Below, one piece after another: positions 19,807-30,913 of a stretch of DNA of 64,000 nucleotides. The number at the start of each line of letters is the position of its first letter. Position 1 is the first letter of the stretch. The stretch spans positions 620,001 through 684,000 of the forward strand of contig JABCPU010000002.1 in assembly GCA_016800925.1 (NCBI GenBank), given 5' to 3'. This DNA comes from Suillus spraguei (lineage: Eukaryota > Basidiomycota > Agaricomycetes > Boletales > Suillaceae). The notes below the pieces were generated by a model. It worked only from the letters and a program-made list of their open reading frames with translations. It was not told the origin of the DNA and made no database searches. The translations under genes and the position numbers were made by a program.

Positions 19807-20586
19807 CTAATCAAAGAATGCCTCTGCATCTTCATCCCATCCTAATGTTTCTGCGGCGATTCCAAGCTGTCGGAGCATCGTACCCATTGTGTTACGCGTT
19901 TGCTCATCGTCTTCTGAATGAATTTTGTGGGCAAAGCCTTCATCCAAGGGATTCTCCGCGGCAGTATTCATCTCGTTCTCCGCATAGACTTCGCGTTTGA
20001 TACCAGGGGAGTCCCAACCCCAATTCGAGTCCCGTGAGCCCACCTTGCCCTTGCCTCTGCCCCAACCCATATCGTCCTCATTGTTCGCAGAATCTTTCAC
20101 CAAATCCCAAAGTTCATATGCGACCTCCCTGCCAGCCTCTGTCCATTTCTTGATGAGCCCGACGAGCATCTTTTCTTCATCGTCCTCTTTCACTTTGACC
20201 GCGCGTTTAAGAAGTTGTAATTTACGTTCTAGGAATTGGACTGTAGGCGTCAGTCGAACCGACGATCCTCTTCCAGACGATGCTGAAGCAGAAGAACTTA
20301 ACGGAGATTTGAATTGTGACGCCGCTTTAAGAGTGCGAACTCTGGTCTTAGCTGGTGTAACGGACGGAGCTGCATGGGCACGATGAGGCTTCTGCGGTGT
20401 TAGAGGCATTTTCGGAGCCAATGGAGGTGCCAGAAGACTCGACGGAGGACTCTTGGACTTGAGAAGATCCTCTGATGGTGTACACTCACCCTTGTTCAGG
20501 ATTAAAGGTGAACGAAACGGAGCGATGAGTTTCTTGAACTGCCTCTGCTGAGATGCCAAGGTGGCGCGCTTTGGAGCTGGTGGCAA
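19807..20586 (-). CDS. SFR1: Sfr1/Mei5-like recombination accessory factor
   Basis: Single exon, 259 residues. The N-terminal half is disordered, rich in Ser, Pro and Lys/Arg. The C-terminal half has a coiled-coil region (VQFLERKLQLLKRAVKVKE), then LIKKWTEAGREVAYELWDLV and finally MLRQLGIAAETLGWDED, the order and spacing seen in Swi5-dependent recombination protein Sfr1 (Mei5). In yeasts, Swi5-Sfr1 stimulates Rad51 and Dmc1 strand exchange in the nucleus. Assignment rests on this C-terminal pattern and length. It is convergent with copy F, with only 74 nt between the stop codons. Confidence 0.75.
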   Translation of the reverse strand: MPPAPKRATLASQQRQFKKLIAPFRSPLILNKGECTPSEDLLKSKSPPSSLLAPPLAPKMPLTPQKPHRAHAAPSVTPAKTRVRTLKAASQFKSPLSSSASASSGRGSSVRLTPTVQFLERKLQLLKRAVKVKEDDEEKMLVGLIKKWTEAGREVAYELWDLVKDSANNEDDMGWGRGKGKVGSRDSNWGWDSPGIKREVYAENEMNTAAENPLDEGFAHKIHSEDDEQTRNTMGTMLRQLGIAAETLGWDEDAEAFFD

Positions 20587-20787
20587 ATGCCCTTTACTAT
20601 CGTGTGTTTTCTGCGAGCAAACTCAAATGAATGACAGTACATTGTCGATAAGAAAACCCATTCTAATTACCACACGTTTAGCGGACCGCGTGTCTTCCGG
20701 GCTTTGTGGTAGGCCCTTGGTATGCAGACCAACGCTACCGAACTAAACATACATTTTAAGCCGCTGAAACCAGTAGAACACTCTACC

Positions 20788-21528
20788 CTACCTCTCCTTC
20801 CGGCCAGGATCGCTTCTGCGGCAATGGGTTAACTTCTTGAATTTTATAAGTGCTCTTGTTCGTTTTAGGGCTTCCCCCATGAACGGCGAGATCGTAGGGC
20901 TCATGCTATAATCCATGCAATTGATCGTACTGACCGGACTTCCGAAGAAAACGACGTCACAAACCATTTCTCTCTGTTGATATGCGTCAAGATCACCATG
21001 GTCGTTATAAGCCTCTTCCAATGCATCTGGGTAAACTCTGTCCGGAGAACTGATGATATACTGATCGTCTGACTCCATTGTTATAGCCTAGGACTTATCA
21101 GCAGACACAGAGGGAAAATACGGCGCATATACCATGTCTACAACTTTGTAACGATCTCCAGTTTCGATAGATGACGACTGAGATGATACGAGCGGGGACG
21201 AAGAAAAAATCTGGGGAGGGCTGGAGCTTGGAGGCAAAGAAGACGACCTTGCATAATCCAGGGGGGAGTTCGATGGTACTTCTTCATCTACTTCACATGA
21301 CTGAAAGCGAGGTGGTTGAATTGCAATGTCACTAGAATGGAAACGAATCATCTGTAGGTCGTTCGTGTTGATCAATTCAACATGCGGAGTACCTCTCCGT
21401 GAGATAAAAGGAGAGATTAATGCATTGAGGACCTGCGCATTGTATTAGCTTGTTCCAAATAGCAACGAAGTATATACGCATACCTCATCTGTTTGGAATA
21501 GAGGTTCGTTTGTGGTAATTCGGGACAT
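20788..21528 (-). CDS. hypothetical protein, serine-rich
   Basis: Proposed exons 21484-21528, 21133-21432 and 20788-21087 give 214 residues, with two GT-AG introns of 51 and 45 nt in phase 0. The protein begins MSRITTNEPLFQTDE, has a Ser/Pro-rich middle (SSSLPPSSSPP) and ends with basic residues (RSDPGRKER). A further exon beyond the GAG|GTAGGG at the end is possible. No domain is recognised; it could be a nuclear regulatory protein, but that is a guess. It is upstream of the Sfr1-like gene on the same strand. Confidence 0.5.
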
Positions 21529-21715
21529 TGCTGTTGAACAAGATGCATTTGTCATGGGTTCTGCGACGTAAATGGGAGAAGATCCCAGGTTATTGTAAAG
21601 TCGATGGACTCTTCAGTAGAAAAAACTACCTAAATGACATTGAGGATCCTTCAGGTCACTGGATTGTGGTGGTGAGGGAGAGACGTCAGGAGGTAGCTGC
21701 AATGCAAGTGATTTT

Positions 21716-22024
21716 TCATCCAACTGTGCATATATGCGCATAAATCAGCACCAATAAGTCAGGCAAAGGTAATATATATATAATTGCCTGGTAGTCTTCC
21801 GAATGTGGCTTGTCCTGCATGCATAATAATTCGACAAGGACCTGGGTGTATGCGCGTGGTGTCTTGCTAGTTTCATCACGGGAGTTCATGGAAGCAAGAG
21901 CATCAGTACTAAGTTCTGTCGTTTGATGTTCAGGGGTTGTATCCATATCTGAAGCAATGGAAATATGTAGCTGTAGGATAATGAGTACTGCACTCAGTGA
22001 GTGAATGATGAAGAGAGAATTCAA
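21716..22024 (-). CDS. possible small secreted protein (weak)
   Basis: A 102-codon frame begins MNSLFIIHSLSAVLIILQLHI, a plausible signal peptide or membrane anchor, followed by a Thr/Ser-rich segment. There is no homology that I recognise and no confirmed splice site. The downstream GTAATATATATAT-like AT run lies in the C-terminal part, which lowers confidence. Confidence 0.25.
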   Translation of the reverse strand: MNSLFIIHSLSAVLIILQLHISIASDMDTTPEHQTTELSTDALASMNSRDETSKTPRAYTQVLVELLCMQDKPHSEDYQAIIYILPLPDLLVLIYAHICTVG

Positions 22025-22172
22025 GGACGCGTCTCATCAAGACCACGAGAGTGGTCACGTGCTCATAAAGTGGCCACTATATTTGAATCGCATCATGTCG
22101 CAAGCTTGCGGTCAAAGAATACTTATCGAGAACAAGTGTCGAGCAATGGTCTTTTAACAAATGCAGAGATGA

Positions 22173-22894
22173 CTACTTTCGCACAGAGCGAACACGTGGG
22201 TCACCCCGTTCTGAACGTTTTCGTAATTTTTCTTGCCTCTTGCTGACCGTTTCCTTCTCGCCGCCCCCCTCTGCAGCCTGCGAACTCGCACTACGGGACC
22301 AACCGAGCATTGGACCAACGAAGTTACTCCACACTTTGTATCCAGCGTACAATGGGATCTAGTAAAGGAATATCAGTTTGTAACTACATGGTGAGGTCAC
22401 ACAGGCACTCACTACGAGGTAGAACCACCAGACCCATTCACCGAAGGCGCCACTGCCGATCTGACACGCCCCTAGACATATAGTATGTGTTCAGCCGAAC
22501 CCTCAGAGTGACACCGACTCACATGTGACATAAAGTATGTCAAAACACCATTCTGTTACTCCCGGTTGATTAAGGTCTTCTCCGGGAGAGATGAGTGCTC
22601 CAGTTGTTGGGTCTCGTCTTGTGGTTCCCATCCTTTCAAGATAGCGTGAAAGGAATAAGGCAGGAAGATATGTCACAACGTAGAGTGCCAGCGAGCCTTT
22701 GGATGGAGGAAGAGAGCTTCGCCGGAATAAAAGACGGAAGACTGCTGAGATGAGGGTGGGGATGAACATTCCGAGCCTCAGATTTCGGAGGGCCTGTTCA
22801 TTCTGTAACGCTTAAAAATGTTGTACATTTTCAAAGAGAACGCTGGATGTTATGATGAAATCGTACCAATTCGTTTGGCTGCACCGTGAGCCAT
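22173..22894 (-). CDS. TMEM208/SND2-like ER membrane protein
   Basis: Exons 22867-22894, 22523-22810, 22413-22471 and 22173-22358 give 186 residues. After MAHGAAKR and NEQALRNLRLGMFIP come two to four hydrophobic segments, WCFDILYVT, then GEWVWWFYLVIPLYAGYKVW and a basic tail SKRQEKLRKRSERGDPRVR, the hallmark of TMEM208 (yeast SND2/Env10). Family members assist SRP-independent targeting of proteins to the ER membrane. The start is divergent from the Myb gene with 103 nt between the two ATGs. Confidence 0.88.
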
Positions 22895-22997
22895 GATGGA
22901 GGATGGCCTGCAAGCGTGCTGAACCTATTTGTGCACGCGTCCCTATGATTTCAAAATTAGCTTCCGCGCGTCAACTCCGCATTTCAAACTTACATTC

Positions 22998-25336
22998 ATG
23001 TCGCAGACCAACTGCATAAAAGCAGTGAAAGAGGCCGTCCAGGCTAACAAGGATCACCAACACGCCTTAAAAGTATACACCGAAAGACTTGAGGCAGAAC
23101 TTCAAACTGTCGACAAACTCGTGGTGTGTCTTATTCTGCATATTTCACACGTAGTTTCAATAATGATATCTAGGAAACCGCTGATGCTAATCCGGACGGC
23201 GAGCCAGATATCGACGTTGGAGGCTCCATCCTCATTCCAGGCTCCGTCAAGGCATTTGGACTCCTGGCGCCGAGTGAATTGCTTTCAGAGGTGAGAATGG
23301 CGCGTGTTTGCTCTTCCACTTCTGAAGGTTTCCTCTAGGACTCTCCGTTCTACGAAGAAGCTGCACGACGAAGTCGGTATATAAGCTTGACAGACGTTCA
23401 TCCCAGTGCGTTATTCAAGCCATTACGCTATCCGTCCCCTTACTTTGCAACTGCAGTGACCAAAAAGGACCTCGAGACTCTGAGAGAAGCTGTAAGGACC
23501 GAAAACTACCGCATGCACGCTCTGGATGCTCAACGAAAGTTCGTTCTACTCTGTGCATAATATGATCTTACCAACTTCTCCTTCAGAGGCAATCCTGTTT
23601 TTACAAGCAATAGATCATCAAACTATCTTGAGTTGAATAAGGAGGGCCTCGATTGGGATCGCATTGCAGAGAAGGTAGGTTTAAATATATCATGCCCACA
23701 ACTACTACTGTTAACACGTGTGCCCTAGGTCTCTTCATCATCCATGTATCCGCGTACGCCAAGAGAGTGTGAGATACGTTGGCTGGGTGATCAGCATCCA
23801 TGTTTCAATCGTGGCCCTTGGACACAAGACGAAGTTGCCAAACTCAAAAGGCTCGTTGCAGAATACGGGAATGAACAAGTGGACTGGGAGGCCGTGGTAG
23901 ATAAACTCGGGGTATGTCTGCCTTTTGAATTAACAGAAAAGGAATAATGATTTATACATGACAGACTCACCGAACACCACTGGACTGTATGAGACACGGC
24001 ACAACGCGAAAAATTCATTTGTGGACACCTGATTCCGACAAGCGTTTGTTGAAAGCTGTCGCTACTTTCGGTCACGATAACTGGTGTGTAGGTATGTGTC
24101 TTTGCAACATCACACAATTATATCCGCGCTCAAAAAAAAACTGCTTTTACTGTACAGTCGCCTGTCAAGTCTCAGAAGATACTACCCCTAGCCAGTGCCA
24201 GAACCGCTATCAGCGCACACTCGACCCCACTCTGAGGCACAAATCATGGTCTGATGAGGAGGACTCACGCCTACGTCTCGCAGTCCAAGCGCACGGTACT
24301 TCTTGGGTGAATGTCGCATCCGCCATCCCAGGCCGTCATAATGATCAGTGTCGTGATCGTTGGAATGATATCCTTGATCCCGCGCTAACTAAGGGGAGGT
24401 GGACCGAAGAAGAAGACCGAGATCTTTTGGCCCTAGTTCAGCAGTTAGGGACTTCGAGTTGGAAGGAAATCAGCAATCGACTGGATAGCGGCCGCACCGA
24501 TAGCATGGTAACATTAATCGCTTAAGAGGCCCCATGTCTCTTTTTCATTTATTTTGCTTTAGTGTCGAAACAGGTACAATAATCTTCAAAGGCCAAAGAC
24601 CTCGAAGCCACCCAAAACGCAATCTCAAACAGCATCCTTCAGCGTCATTGCTCAACCCTCGATGGACATGATCGCAGAGTCATCTCGAAAGAGAAAAGCA
24701 TCTATCCCTGCTAATGAATCCAATGACGTGAATGAATTCGCGTCCATTGAGGAGTCAAGCTCTGTACCCAGGATTTCAGGTATACATGTAACCACGAGAA
24801 CGGCTGATTCGGCCATAATGTTCCTTGATCCTGTCATTAACGTCGACCCTGAAACTCACAAGAAACACACTCGAGAAGTTCTAGGGATGGCCAAGAGCAA
24901 AAGCCTTGAGAAGGCGAAGTCGAATTCAACAGATCCTGACGCTGGCACCACCCCCGAGGGCACTGGCGACCCATCAACGTCTACCAAAAAAGTGGGGAGA
25001 AAGAAAAAGGCTCATGCAGAAACTGCCTCCGAAGAAATGCCAGCCAAGAAGACTCCCCGTCCTCGAGCCCGACCTCTTCGCAGCAAAAAGAATGCCGCGC
25101 CTGGTACCATGGTTTTAGATTTAGGGCCTCCTTATGTTTCAGGTAGGTATTCATGGTTACCATATTGTTTCTAGATCTTGACTCTCTTTAACGCGCCAGC
25201 AGGCGGCAATAGTGTGACTACTGATCAAGCTGGGCCAAGCACTCTGAATCCTGGAGGCCCCGCACTTGTGGTCCAGTGCTGTCATGTCAGTGAATTAGGT
25301 TTGAGACCGCCTTCGCCGTCGAATCGAATGGGATAG
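22998..25336 (+). CDS. multi-repeat Myb-like DNA-binding protein, SNAPC4-like
   Basis: Nine exons (22998-23123, 23174-23290, 23339-23538, 23587-23674, 23729-23911, 23965-24091, 24158-24507, 24563-25142, 25203-25336) give 634 residues. An N-terminal helical segment (VYTERLEAELQTVDKL) precedes at least four Myb/SANT repeats: GPWTQDEVAKLKRLV, HLWTPDSDKRLLKAV, KSWSDEEDSRLRLAV and GRWTEEEDRDLLALV, with typical QCQNRYQRTLDP and QCRDRWNDILDP ends. The tail is basic and disordered with nuclear-localisation-like runs (GRKKKAH). Length, N-terminal extension and repeat number recall SNAPC4, the Myb subunit of the snRNA-activating complex; a Bas1-type factor is the alternative. Confidence 0.8.
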
Positions 25337-25640
25337 GTGCTCCTGGATATTGAGGATTTATAACGATGTCTTACTTTTCACTCAAAAGTGTCGGTAAGCC
25401 TGAAATGATAGACTGTCTCATAATACATGCATAGAAGGTATTTCGACCGTGAAATCGTATATTATGGTTCATTACTTGACGTGTGCTTGTGTGTCTCGAC
25501 CAATATCTAGCTCCTGGTCGGCTCACTAATATGTTCTACCTACTGGAACCAAGCCTTTCCATCAGTACAAGGGCGGGAAATTTACGAGACTGCTAGCACG
25601 ATGTCCTTTATAACTGTAATGAAGGTCAGCACGATACTCA
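25337..25640. other. convergent 3' flanks
   Basis: Lies between the Myb gene and the cysteine-rich gene, which converge. No further gene is seen. Confidence 0.4.
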
Positions 25641-27200
25641 TCAACTTCGTGCTTCGATAACTGACCCTGGATACTTTGCATCTATACATTGCCGGCAATC
25701 ATCCCAATTTCGTGTACAATCCCTGCACATGGGGGACGCACAAGTTTTGCATGAATGCGCTGCCTCGGTCCATCTACACTGATGACAGTAGCAATGACCA
25801 CAACTGGAGCACCTCGATAAGCGGGGTACGCAATCATCGCAGATATGGCGACGGCATATCCCGCACTTCTCAACGAACCGTGGACACGGGAGTTGAAGCT
25901 GTTCCGTATTGTTACTCTCCTCCTCTTCAATACAGTCATCACATAGCCTTGTCCTACTGCAAACTGTACAGCTCTGGATGTATGAGCACCAGTCCTGGCA
26001 ATAGACCACTTCGCAGCTTGGACATTTGATGAATGGCGTCCCAGATGGGTCAGCTGAACAGAGTCCACACAGCCATGTCCGTGAACATGCGCATGTACAC
26101 CCTCCTGGTTCGCAGTCTGAGCAGACCATGTCCGGAATCGATTGCGATCACGGGACCAGCAGTAAATGTTACCACAGCGGCGCCACGCTGAAGCAAGGCC
26201 CTGGCGGACGCAGTCCCGACAAGGAGCGATCCTTGGAGGGTGCTCGTGGCTGATCGACTGGTGGTCGTCCTCCTTATCTGGGTCTTTGATAGGAACGATG
26301 ATATCAAATGCTGTGTGATTAGGTCTAGGGGCCCACTGAGTGTCACCGTGTTCAGGCCGTCCAACACACCAGCTCAGTGAGTCCATGCAATACCACTGAG
26401 AGCATGTCGGACACTGGCCAGTTTGAGATGTTGCGCAGGGAACGCAAAGGAACTCTCGGTCATGGTAAGAGCAGCCCACGACGGAGACGATGGAAGATGC
26501 CTTGCAGCTTGAGTTCTCGCATGCGTGTACCCCGCAGACACGGCATCGGATAAGGTCATGGGAGCACAGTGGGCAGGTAGTAGTGGGGGCATCACGTTCC
26601 AGCACCTCTGGATCTACAAGGTCCAGCTCCACAAGACGGTGCAAAAAAACCTAAAGGATATGATATTACCAAGGAGATTCTGGAATCACCAGGGAATATC
26701 ACGAGCATTACACTTACAATCGCGTTCTTTCTGCGACGTTCATGTTCCTGCTTCCTCTTAGTCTCTTGCTCCTGCCTTCGCGATTCTTCATCCTTCTTCC
26801 ACTCATTCACTTGTTCAGTTATGAAAATCTTCAATTCGTTCTGCACGCCCTCGTCTGCGGGTAAAGGAAAGTCCGGGATACCCTCGGAGCCTTGGGTAAC
26901 ATCCCTTACCACCATGTTATTCAGATCGATTGAGAAGCATATGGTCTTCTGACGTGACAAGGGATCCAGCCTGGAAAGATGGAGACCGGAATGTTCCAGT
27001 CCACCGGTGGTAGCATTTAAGATAGCAAGGAAGGATGAGTGCGAGGGTAACATCTCATCCGGGGTGACTACACCATCACGACTGGCAAGAGCTCTTGCAA
27101 TCTCCACGATCTTGGGATAGATCGGGTGGTCAGCTCCGACATGGCGGAACTGCATGGTGTTTAGTTTATGGATCGTGATGTTGATGACCGGAGCTGGCAT
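25641..27200 (-). CDS. cysteine-rich multi-zinc-site protein of unknown function
   Basis: Exons 26718-27200, 26173-26650 and 25641-26116 give 478 residues. The first 110 residues form a compact domain without cysteines (MPAPVINITIHKL...), then a charged coiled coil (EWKKDEESRRQEQETKRKQEHERRRK). The rest holds well over 30 cysteines, mostly CxxC pairs, including CPLCSHDLIRCRVCGVHAC and CGICRRHICDDC, as in RING or IBR-like zinc folds. The second intron (55 nt, GTAACA...CTCAG) is inferred because the frame changes at 26,120-26,170 while the cysteine pattern continues on both sides. A role in ubiquitin transfer or nucleic-acid binding is possible, but unproven. Confidence 0.65.
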
Positions 27201-27431
27201 GTTGGTGGTCGGAGCGAGCGTACTTTAGAGTAGATTGATCATTCACTTGTCGGACACTGGGTAATATTTACTACTGGGCTTTACTACGCGTCATGGGCCA
27301 ACCTTGGCCCAACGTCATGGAATAACATCAAACATCAAACAATCAAGGACAAGGACCAGGCCCGCCCGGCTAGATTATTCAATTGGCGCATAAAACACCC
27401 ATAAGGCCTAAGAGTACATGAAATTAAATAG

Positions 27432-28211
27432 TTAAGCCGAGAATTTCCACCGCTTCCGTGGGTACGTGGAGGCTTCCCAGTTGACAATATGACCCAGCAA
27501 TTCGCCATCTTCTTGCCCGAGATTATCCTCTGTTGCTGTGAGCAGATTCTTCAGTGACTCCTGAACCAGCCCTGCAGTCTTGAGTTTCCTTTCGAGTGAA
27601 GGAAGCGCGGCTTTTTTAGGGGGAGAAGCCTTTAAGGAGCAAGGTCAGTCGATACACTAGACGACACGATAATGAACTCACTGGTGTTCTGAGATACGTA
27701 TGCTTCGGTGGCAATGCAGGAAAATGGGTGGGAAGTTGACGTAGAGTTCCTGGCACAACAGGCGGCATATTCTCGTCATCTGAAGGAAGGAGTTCGGGCG
27801 ACTGCGATCGTGAAGGTGGCATTTCAAAAATCGGCTCGGCTGGTTCGGCTTAACCCACAGTCAAACATTCAAGTTAGTATAGTTCGATACTACGTACCAG
27901 AAACTTTTGTAAACTCTGCAGCGACTGTGCGTAGATCCTTTGTTTTCAATTTTCGCTCTTCGCATGCCACTAGCATATCCTTTGCTATCGGTATTGCGCG
28001 ATTGGCAAGGTTAGCGTACTGGTGGGCGCGTTCATATAGATTCTGAATGACTGCTCTCTGAGGTATTAGCCCAATAACTGACAGAATGAAGGGCTGCGTA
28101 CAGGCTACGACTTCTTTTTCTAGTCTCTTCAACGCGGGGGGTTCGATTGAATCATATTCCGAGGTCTGCAACTGGGCAAGGATGAGCCGTTGTACTTCTT
28201 TGAAGCTATTT
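27432..28211 (-). CDS. TAF8: TFIID subunit TAF8 (5' end unresolved)
   Basis: Supported exons: 28102 to about 28205/28211, 27898-28053, 27682-27848 and 27432-27629. They encode a histone fold (FKEVQRLILAQLQ, ALKRLEKEVVA, YERAHQYANLANRA, KDMLVACEERKLKTKDLRTVA) and the TAF8 C-terminal signature LPALPPKHTYLRTP, followed by a helical tail. TAF8 pairs with TAF10 in TFIID. Upstream, an open frame from ATG 28,450 (MSNFVPYQQSYG) or ATG 28,275 should supply the N-terminus, but I found no GT-AG junction that joins either ATG frame to the histone fold. A one-base error, an unusual intron or an unseen exon is likely. Confidence 0.8.
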
Positions 28212-28600
28212 CTGGAGAGATATCAGGTATGATCTCAGCGACTGCCACGTTTGGTTGGCGTGGAAGGCTGGACATGAAATTGATAAGTCGAAGCTGCTAC
28301 TGATGGCGGCGGCGGCGGCGGGAATCGATGGGGATAATGCGCTACCGCTGGCTGAAGTAGCTGGGGCGGTCCTGAACCAGTTGTATATACGATAGGATAA
28401 GGCTGTTGATAGGTTCCGTAGCTTTGCTGATATGGGACAAAATTTGACATGGTAGCGTGTTGGAAAGCCAGAATATTGGTCATACTCACGCCGGTAGTAA
28501 CTATTCCAGTGCTACTGCGGCTTGCCGCATCACGATTTTGTCTTACATGCCGTACGGCACCAATATCTAAGCACCGCGCGCTTGTGCAATCTCTCTTCAC

Positions 28601-29408
28601 ATGTCTGCCCTACTAAGTCTCCTGTTTGATTTTTTCAAAATGGGCGATGCAGCCGGAGAGATTATAGCTTCTCCGAGCGTACCAAACTCTAGCAAAGATT
28701 CTGTGGAGACTGATGGAGTCCCAGACGAATCTTTCCGCACGAGTAGGCCAGATATTGTTGGGCCAGATGTTCCAGACGCTCCGTTTCCAATTAAATTATC
28801 TGGTTCTGTGCAGCATGGATTTGGCAGAGGGGGCAAAGATCTCGGATGTCCAACCGGTATGTTTCGAAACTGAACCTTGATCGAGCTGAACCGAAGAGTG
28901 TGAACTATAGCGAATCTTCCTGACGATTCCCTCCCTCCCATGATCAATGCTGCCAAGACAGGAGTCTATTACGGTTATGCCCAGGTTACCCCATCTGATC
29001 GAATATCGTCCTCTTTATCTGACCAAGACGTATGCGTCTTGCCCATGGTCATGAGCTTTGGGTGGAATCCTTTTTACAATAACGAGCGCATGACTGTGGT
29101 AGGTCTTCTTCTGTCATCTTTGAACTATCCTGAATCATGACGCGTAGGAAATTCACATAATGCACGAGTTTAAGACCGATTTTTATGGATATCATATGAG
29201 GGCTTTGGTTTTGGGATATATCCGTCCGGAATTGCATTACACTTCACGAGGTACGGTTGTCCCTGGATCATGGCTTTCACCCATACTAACGAGTTTCTAC
29301 ACAGAAGCACTGATAGAGGACATAGAGTTTGACAAGAAGGTCGCACTCAAGTCAATGGCAAGGCCAGGGTACGAGAAATACAAGACGGACTCTTTTTTCA
29401 CAGTCTAG
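28601..29408 (+). CDS. FMN1: riboflavin kinase
   Basis: Exons 28601-28856, 28911-29098, 29148-29250 and 29305-29408 give 216 residues; the in-frame ATG at 28,640 has a better context and would give 203. Family motifs are present in order: [31 protein letters not shown], the PTAN motif formed across intron 1, [39 protein letters not shown] and [14 protein letters not shown]. The enzyme phosphorylates riboflavin with ATP to form FMN. It is head to head with TAF8. Confidence 0.92.
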
Positions 29409-29737
29409 GCGCCCGATCAAGTCACCAGACTTGATTGTGCTATGACCATGACTAGCGAAGCACAAGGAATTTAGAGCGTTGCACAATAAATGAGTGTACT
29501 ATGATTGTAACACATAGAAGTCTTGCCAGCGGGCGCTGATATGTGTTGCACTGTAGAGCGAGAATCAATGATATTGACATTGGCTAGATAGCGTAGAGAC
29601 CCTTGTCGACACTCCTTGCTTGTAATGAAGAAAGACCAGTGGGTTGTGGAAAAACCCTGCTTGGAAGTGCATGCTGCAGATGACTATAATTAATTTGGCG
29701 AGTACATCACAATACGAACCGGAAACAGCGTACAATA
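29409..29737. other. convergent 3' flanks
   Basis: Lies between riboflavin kinase and uS11m stop codons. No gene is seen. Confidence 0.4.
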
Positions 29738-30391
29738 CTATAGTCGTCTTGCTTTCTTTGCCCTGGTCCCTCCAATCTTTATAGGCGTCCTGTCTTCAAC
29801 TAACACCACCGACGACCGAATATTATCCCCCTCAGAAGTCAAGAATGCCTTCTGCACCGCTTCCCTGCCCCACCCAAATCCTTTAAACTTCAGCGCAAGC
29901 TTGATAGACGACACACCGCTATCTTTGAAGTTCGGACGAGCTATTTCCTCCTCGATGCGCTTGAAAGCGCGCACAGCGCATTGATACCCTGCTTCATAGC
30001 TGCTTTTATTCGCTCCCTTGAAACCACACGAACCACTTGTCCACCATCCATTCTTGACGAGCTTGCCGGACGGATAGGTGAAGACGATGCGGCAATTGTT
30101 CTGGGTAGTGTATATGTGGAGGTGGTAAGGCTTTGGATGCTCTATAATGTCTTTCTTTGGATTCCTTATTGTTGCAGTTATGGGATTGTAGTTGTGGTAT
30201 GTATTTGGGCCCATTGGAGGCTTGTCTAGTGGAGGAGCAGCCGAGTCTTCACCTCCCCACATGTCATCGACGAGGCTGGTCCCAAAGGAGGCAGGTCTTG
30301 AAAAAACTGCATTTTCGCGCAGACGAGCACGATGGAGAGATTGTCGTACAACGTTGAGCACCGATGGTCGCAGTTGCGAGAGCGAAACCAT
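29738..30391 (-). CDS. mitochondrial ribosomal protein uS11m
   Basis: Single exon, 217 residues. The first ~40 residues are basic and Ser/Arg-rich (VVRQSLHRARLRENAVF), a typical mitochondrial presequence. The core has HIYTTQNNCRIVFT, SGSCGFKGANKSSYEAGYQ and KFKGFGWGREAV, then ends with VVLVEDRTPIKIGGTRAKKARR, all hallmarks of the uS11 family (bacterial S11, yeast Mrps18). It is part of the small mitoribosomal subunit platform. The gene shares a 132-nt intergenic region with QCR9 in the opposite direction. Confidence 0.9.
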   Translation of the reverse strand: MVSLSQLRPSVLNVVRQSLHRARLRENAVFSRPASFGTSLVDDMWGGEDSAAPPLDKPPMGPNTYHNYNPITATIRNPKKDIIEHPKPYHLHIYTTQNNCRIVFTYPSGKLVKNGWWTSGSCGFKGANKSSYEAGYQCAVRAFKRIEEEIARPNFKDSGVSSIKLALKFKGFGWGREAVQKAFLTSEGDNIRSSVVLVEDRTPIKIGGTRAKKARRL

Positions 30392-30523
30392 GTCTAATAT
30401 TTGAGTCGAGCAAACGCAGCCTCAGACGCGTCTGAGGACCGTGAGAAAGCAAAGTCTGTCGCATTTTCGGATTGCACCGGGTCCGGAACCTTCTCCACCC
30501 AAACTCGCTGCTCACAAAAAACC
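30392..30523. promoter_or_regulatory. shared promoter of uS11m and QCR9
   Basis: Only 132 nt separate the two divergent start codons. Both products act in mitochondria (translation and respiratory complex III). It contains the inverted words CTCAGACGCGTCTGAG (a 16-bp perfect palindrome near 30,420), a candidate factor-binding site. Confidence 0.45.
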
Positions 30524-30913
30524 ATGGCTGTAAGACAAATATTTGAGAGTTAATGATACAACATTAACGGTGACTCTTTTTCTAGCTCGCCAACGCGTTC
30601 TACAACACCTTCGTGAAGCGCAACAGTACGTGACCGATGCTCTACCGTGCTCGTGGTCATGAGGAGTTCGATTGACTCAATCAAATCTCTAGGCGTTTTC
30701 GTATCTTCCATTTTCGCCGGAGCCTTTGCGTTCAACGTAGGCTTTGACGTCGCTGTGACTAGTTTCTGGGACCGTTGGAACCAGGGGGTGAGTAGCCGAC
30801 ACATCTAACGCTGCCCGATGACTGACCCTGCTGTCTTTATTCGCATCCGCATGATTTAGAAACAATGGAAGGATATTCGTTCGAGATATATCCAGGAGGG
30901 ATCAAACTCATAG
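30524..30913 (+). CDS. QCR9: cytochrome bc1 complex subunit 9 (QCR9)
   Basis: Exons 30524-30529, 30586-30625, 30693-30787 and 30860-30913 give 64 residues, matching the 60-66 of the family. The product reads MALANAFYNTFVKRNSVFV, then FAGAFAFNVGFDVAVTSFWD (one membrane span) and RWNQGKQWKDIRSRYI. This is the QCR9 pattern (YKTFFKRN, FAGAF, GKLWKD). The subunit sits in the inner mitochondrial membrane. The first exon is only six bases, ATG GCT, and the gene is short enough to escape simple frame searches. Confidence 0.9.

Noticed and set aside
20000..20386. Open frame antisense to the Sfr1-like gene
   Set aside because: Antisense shadow without motif or promoter.
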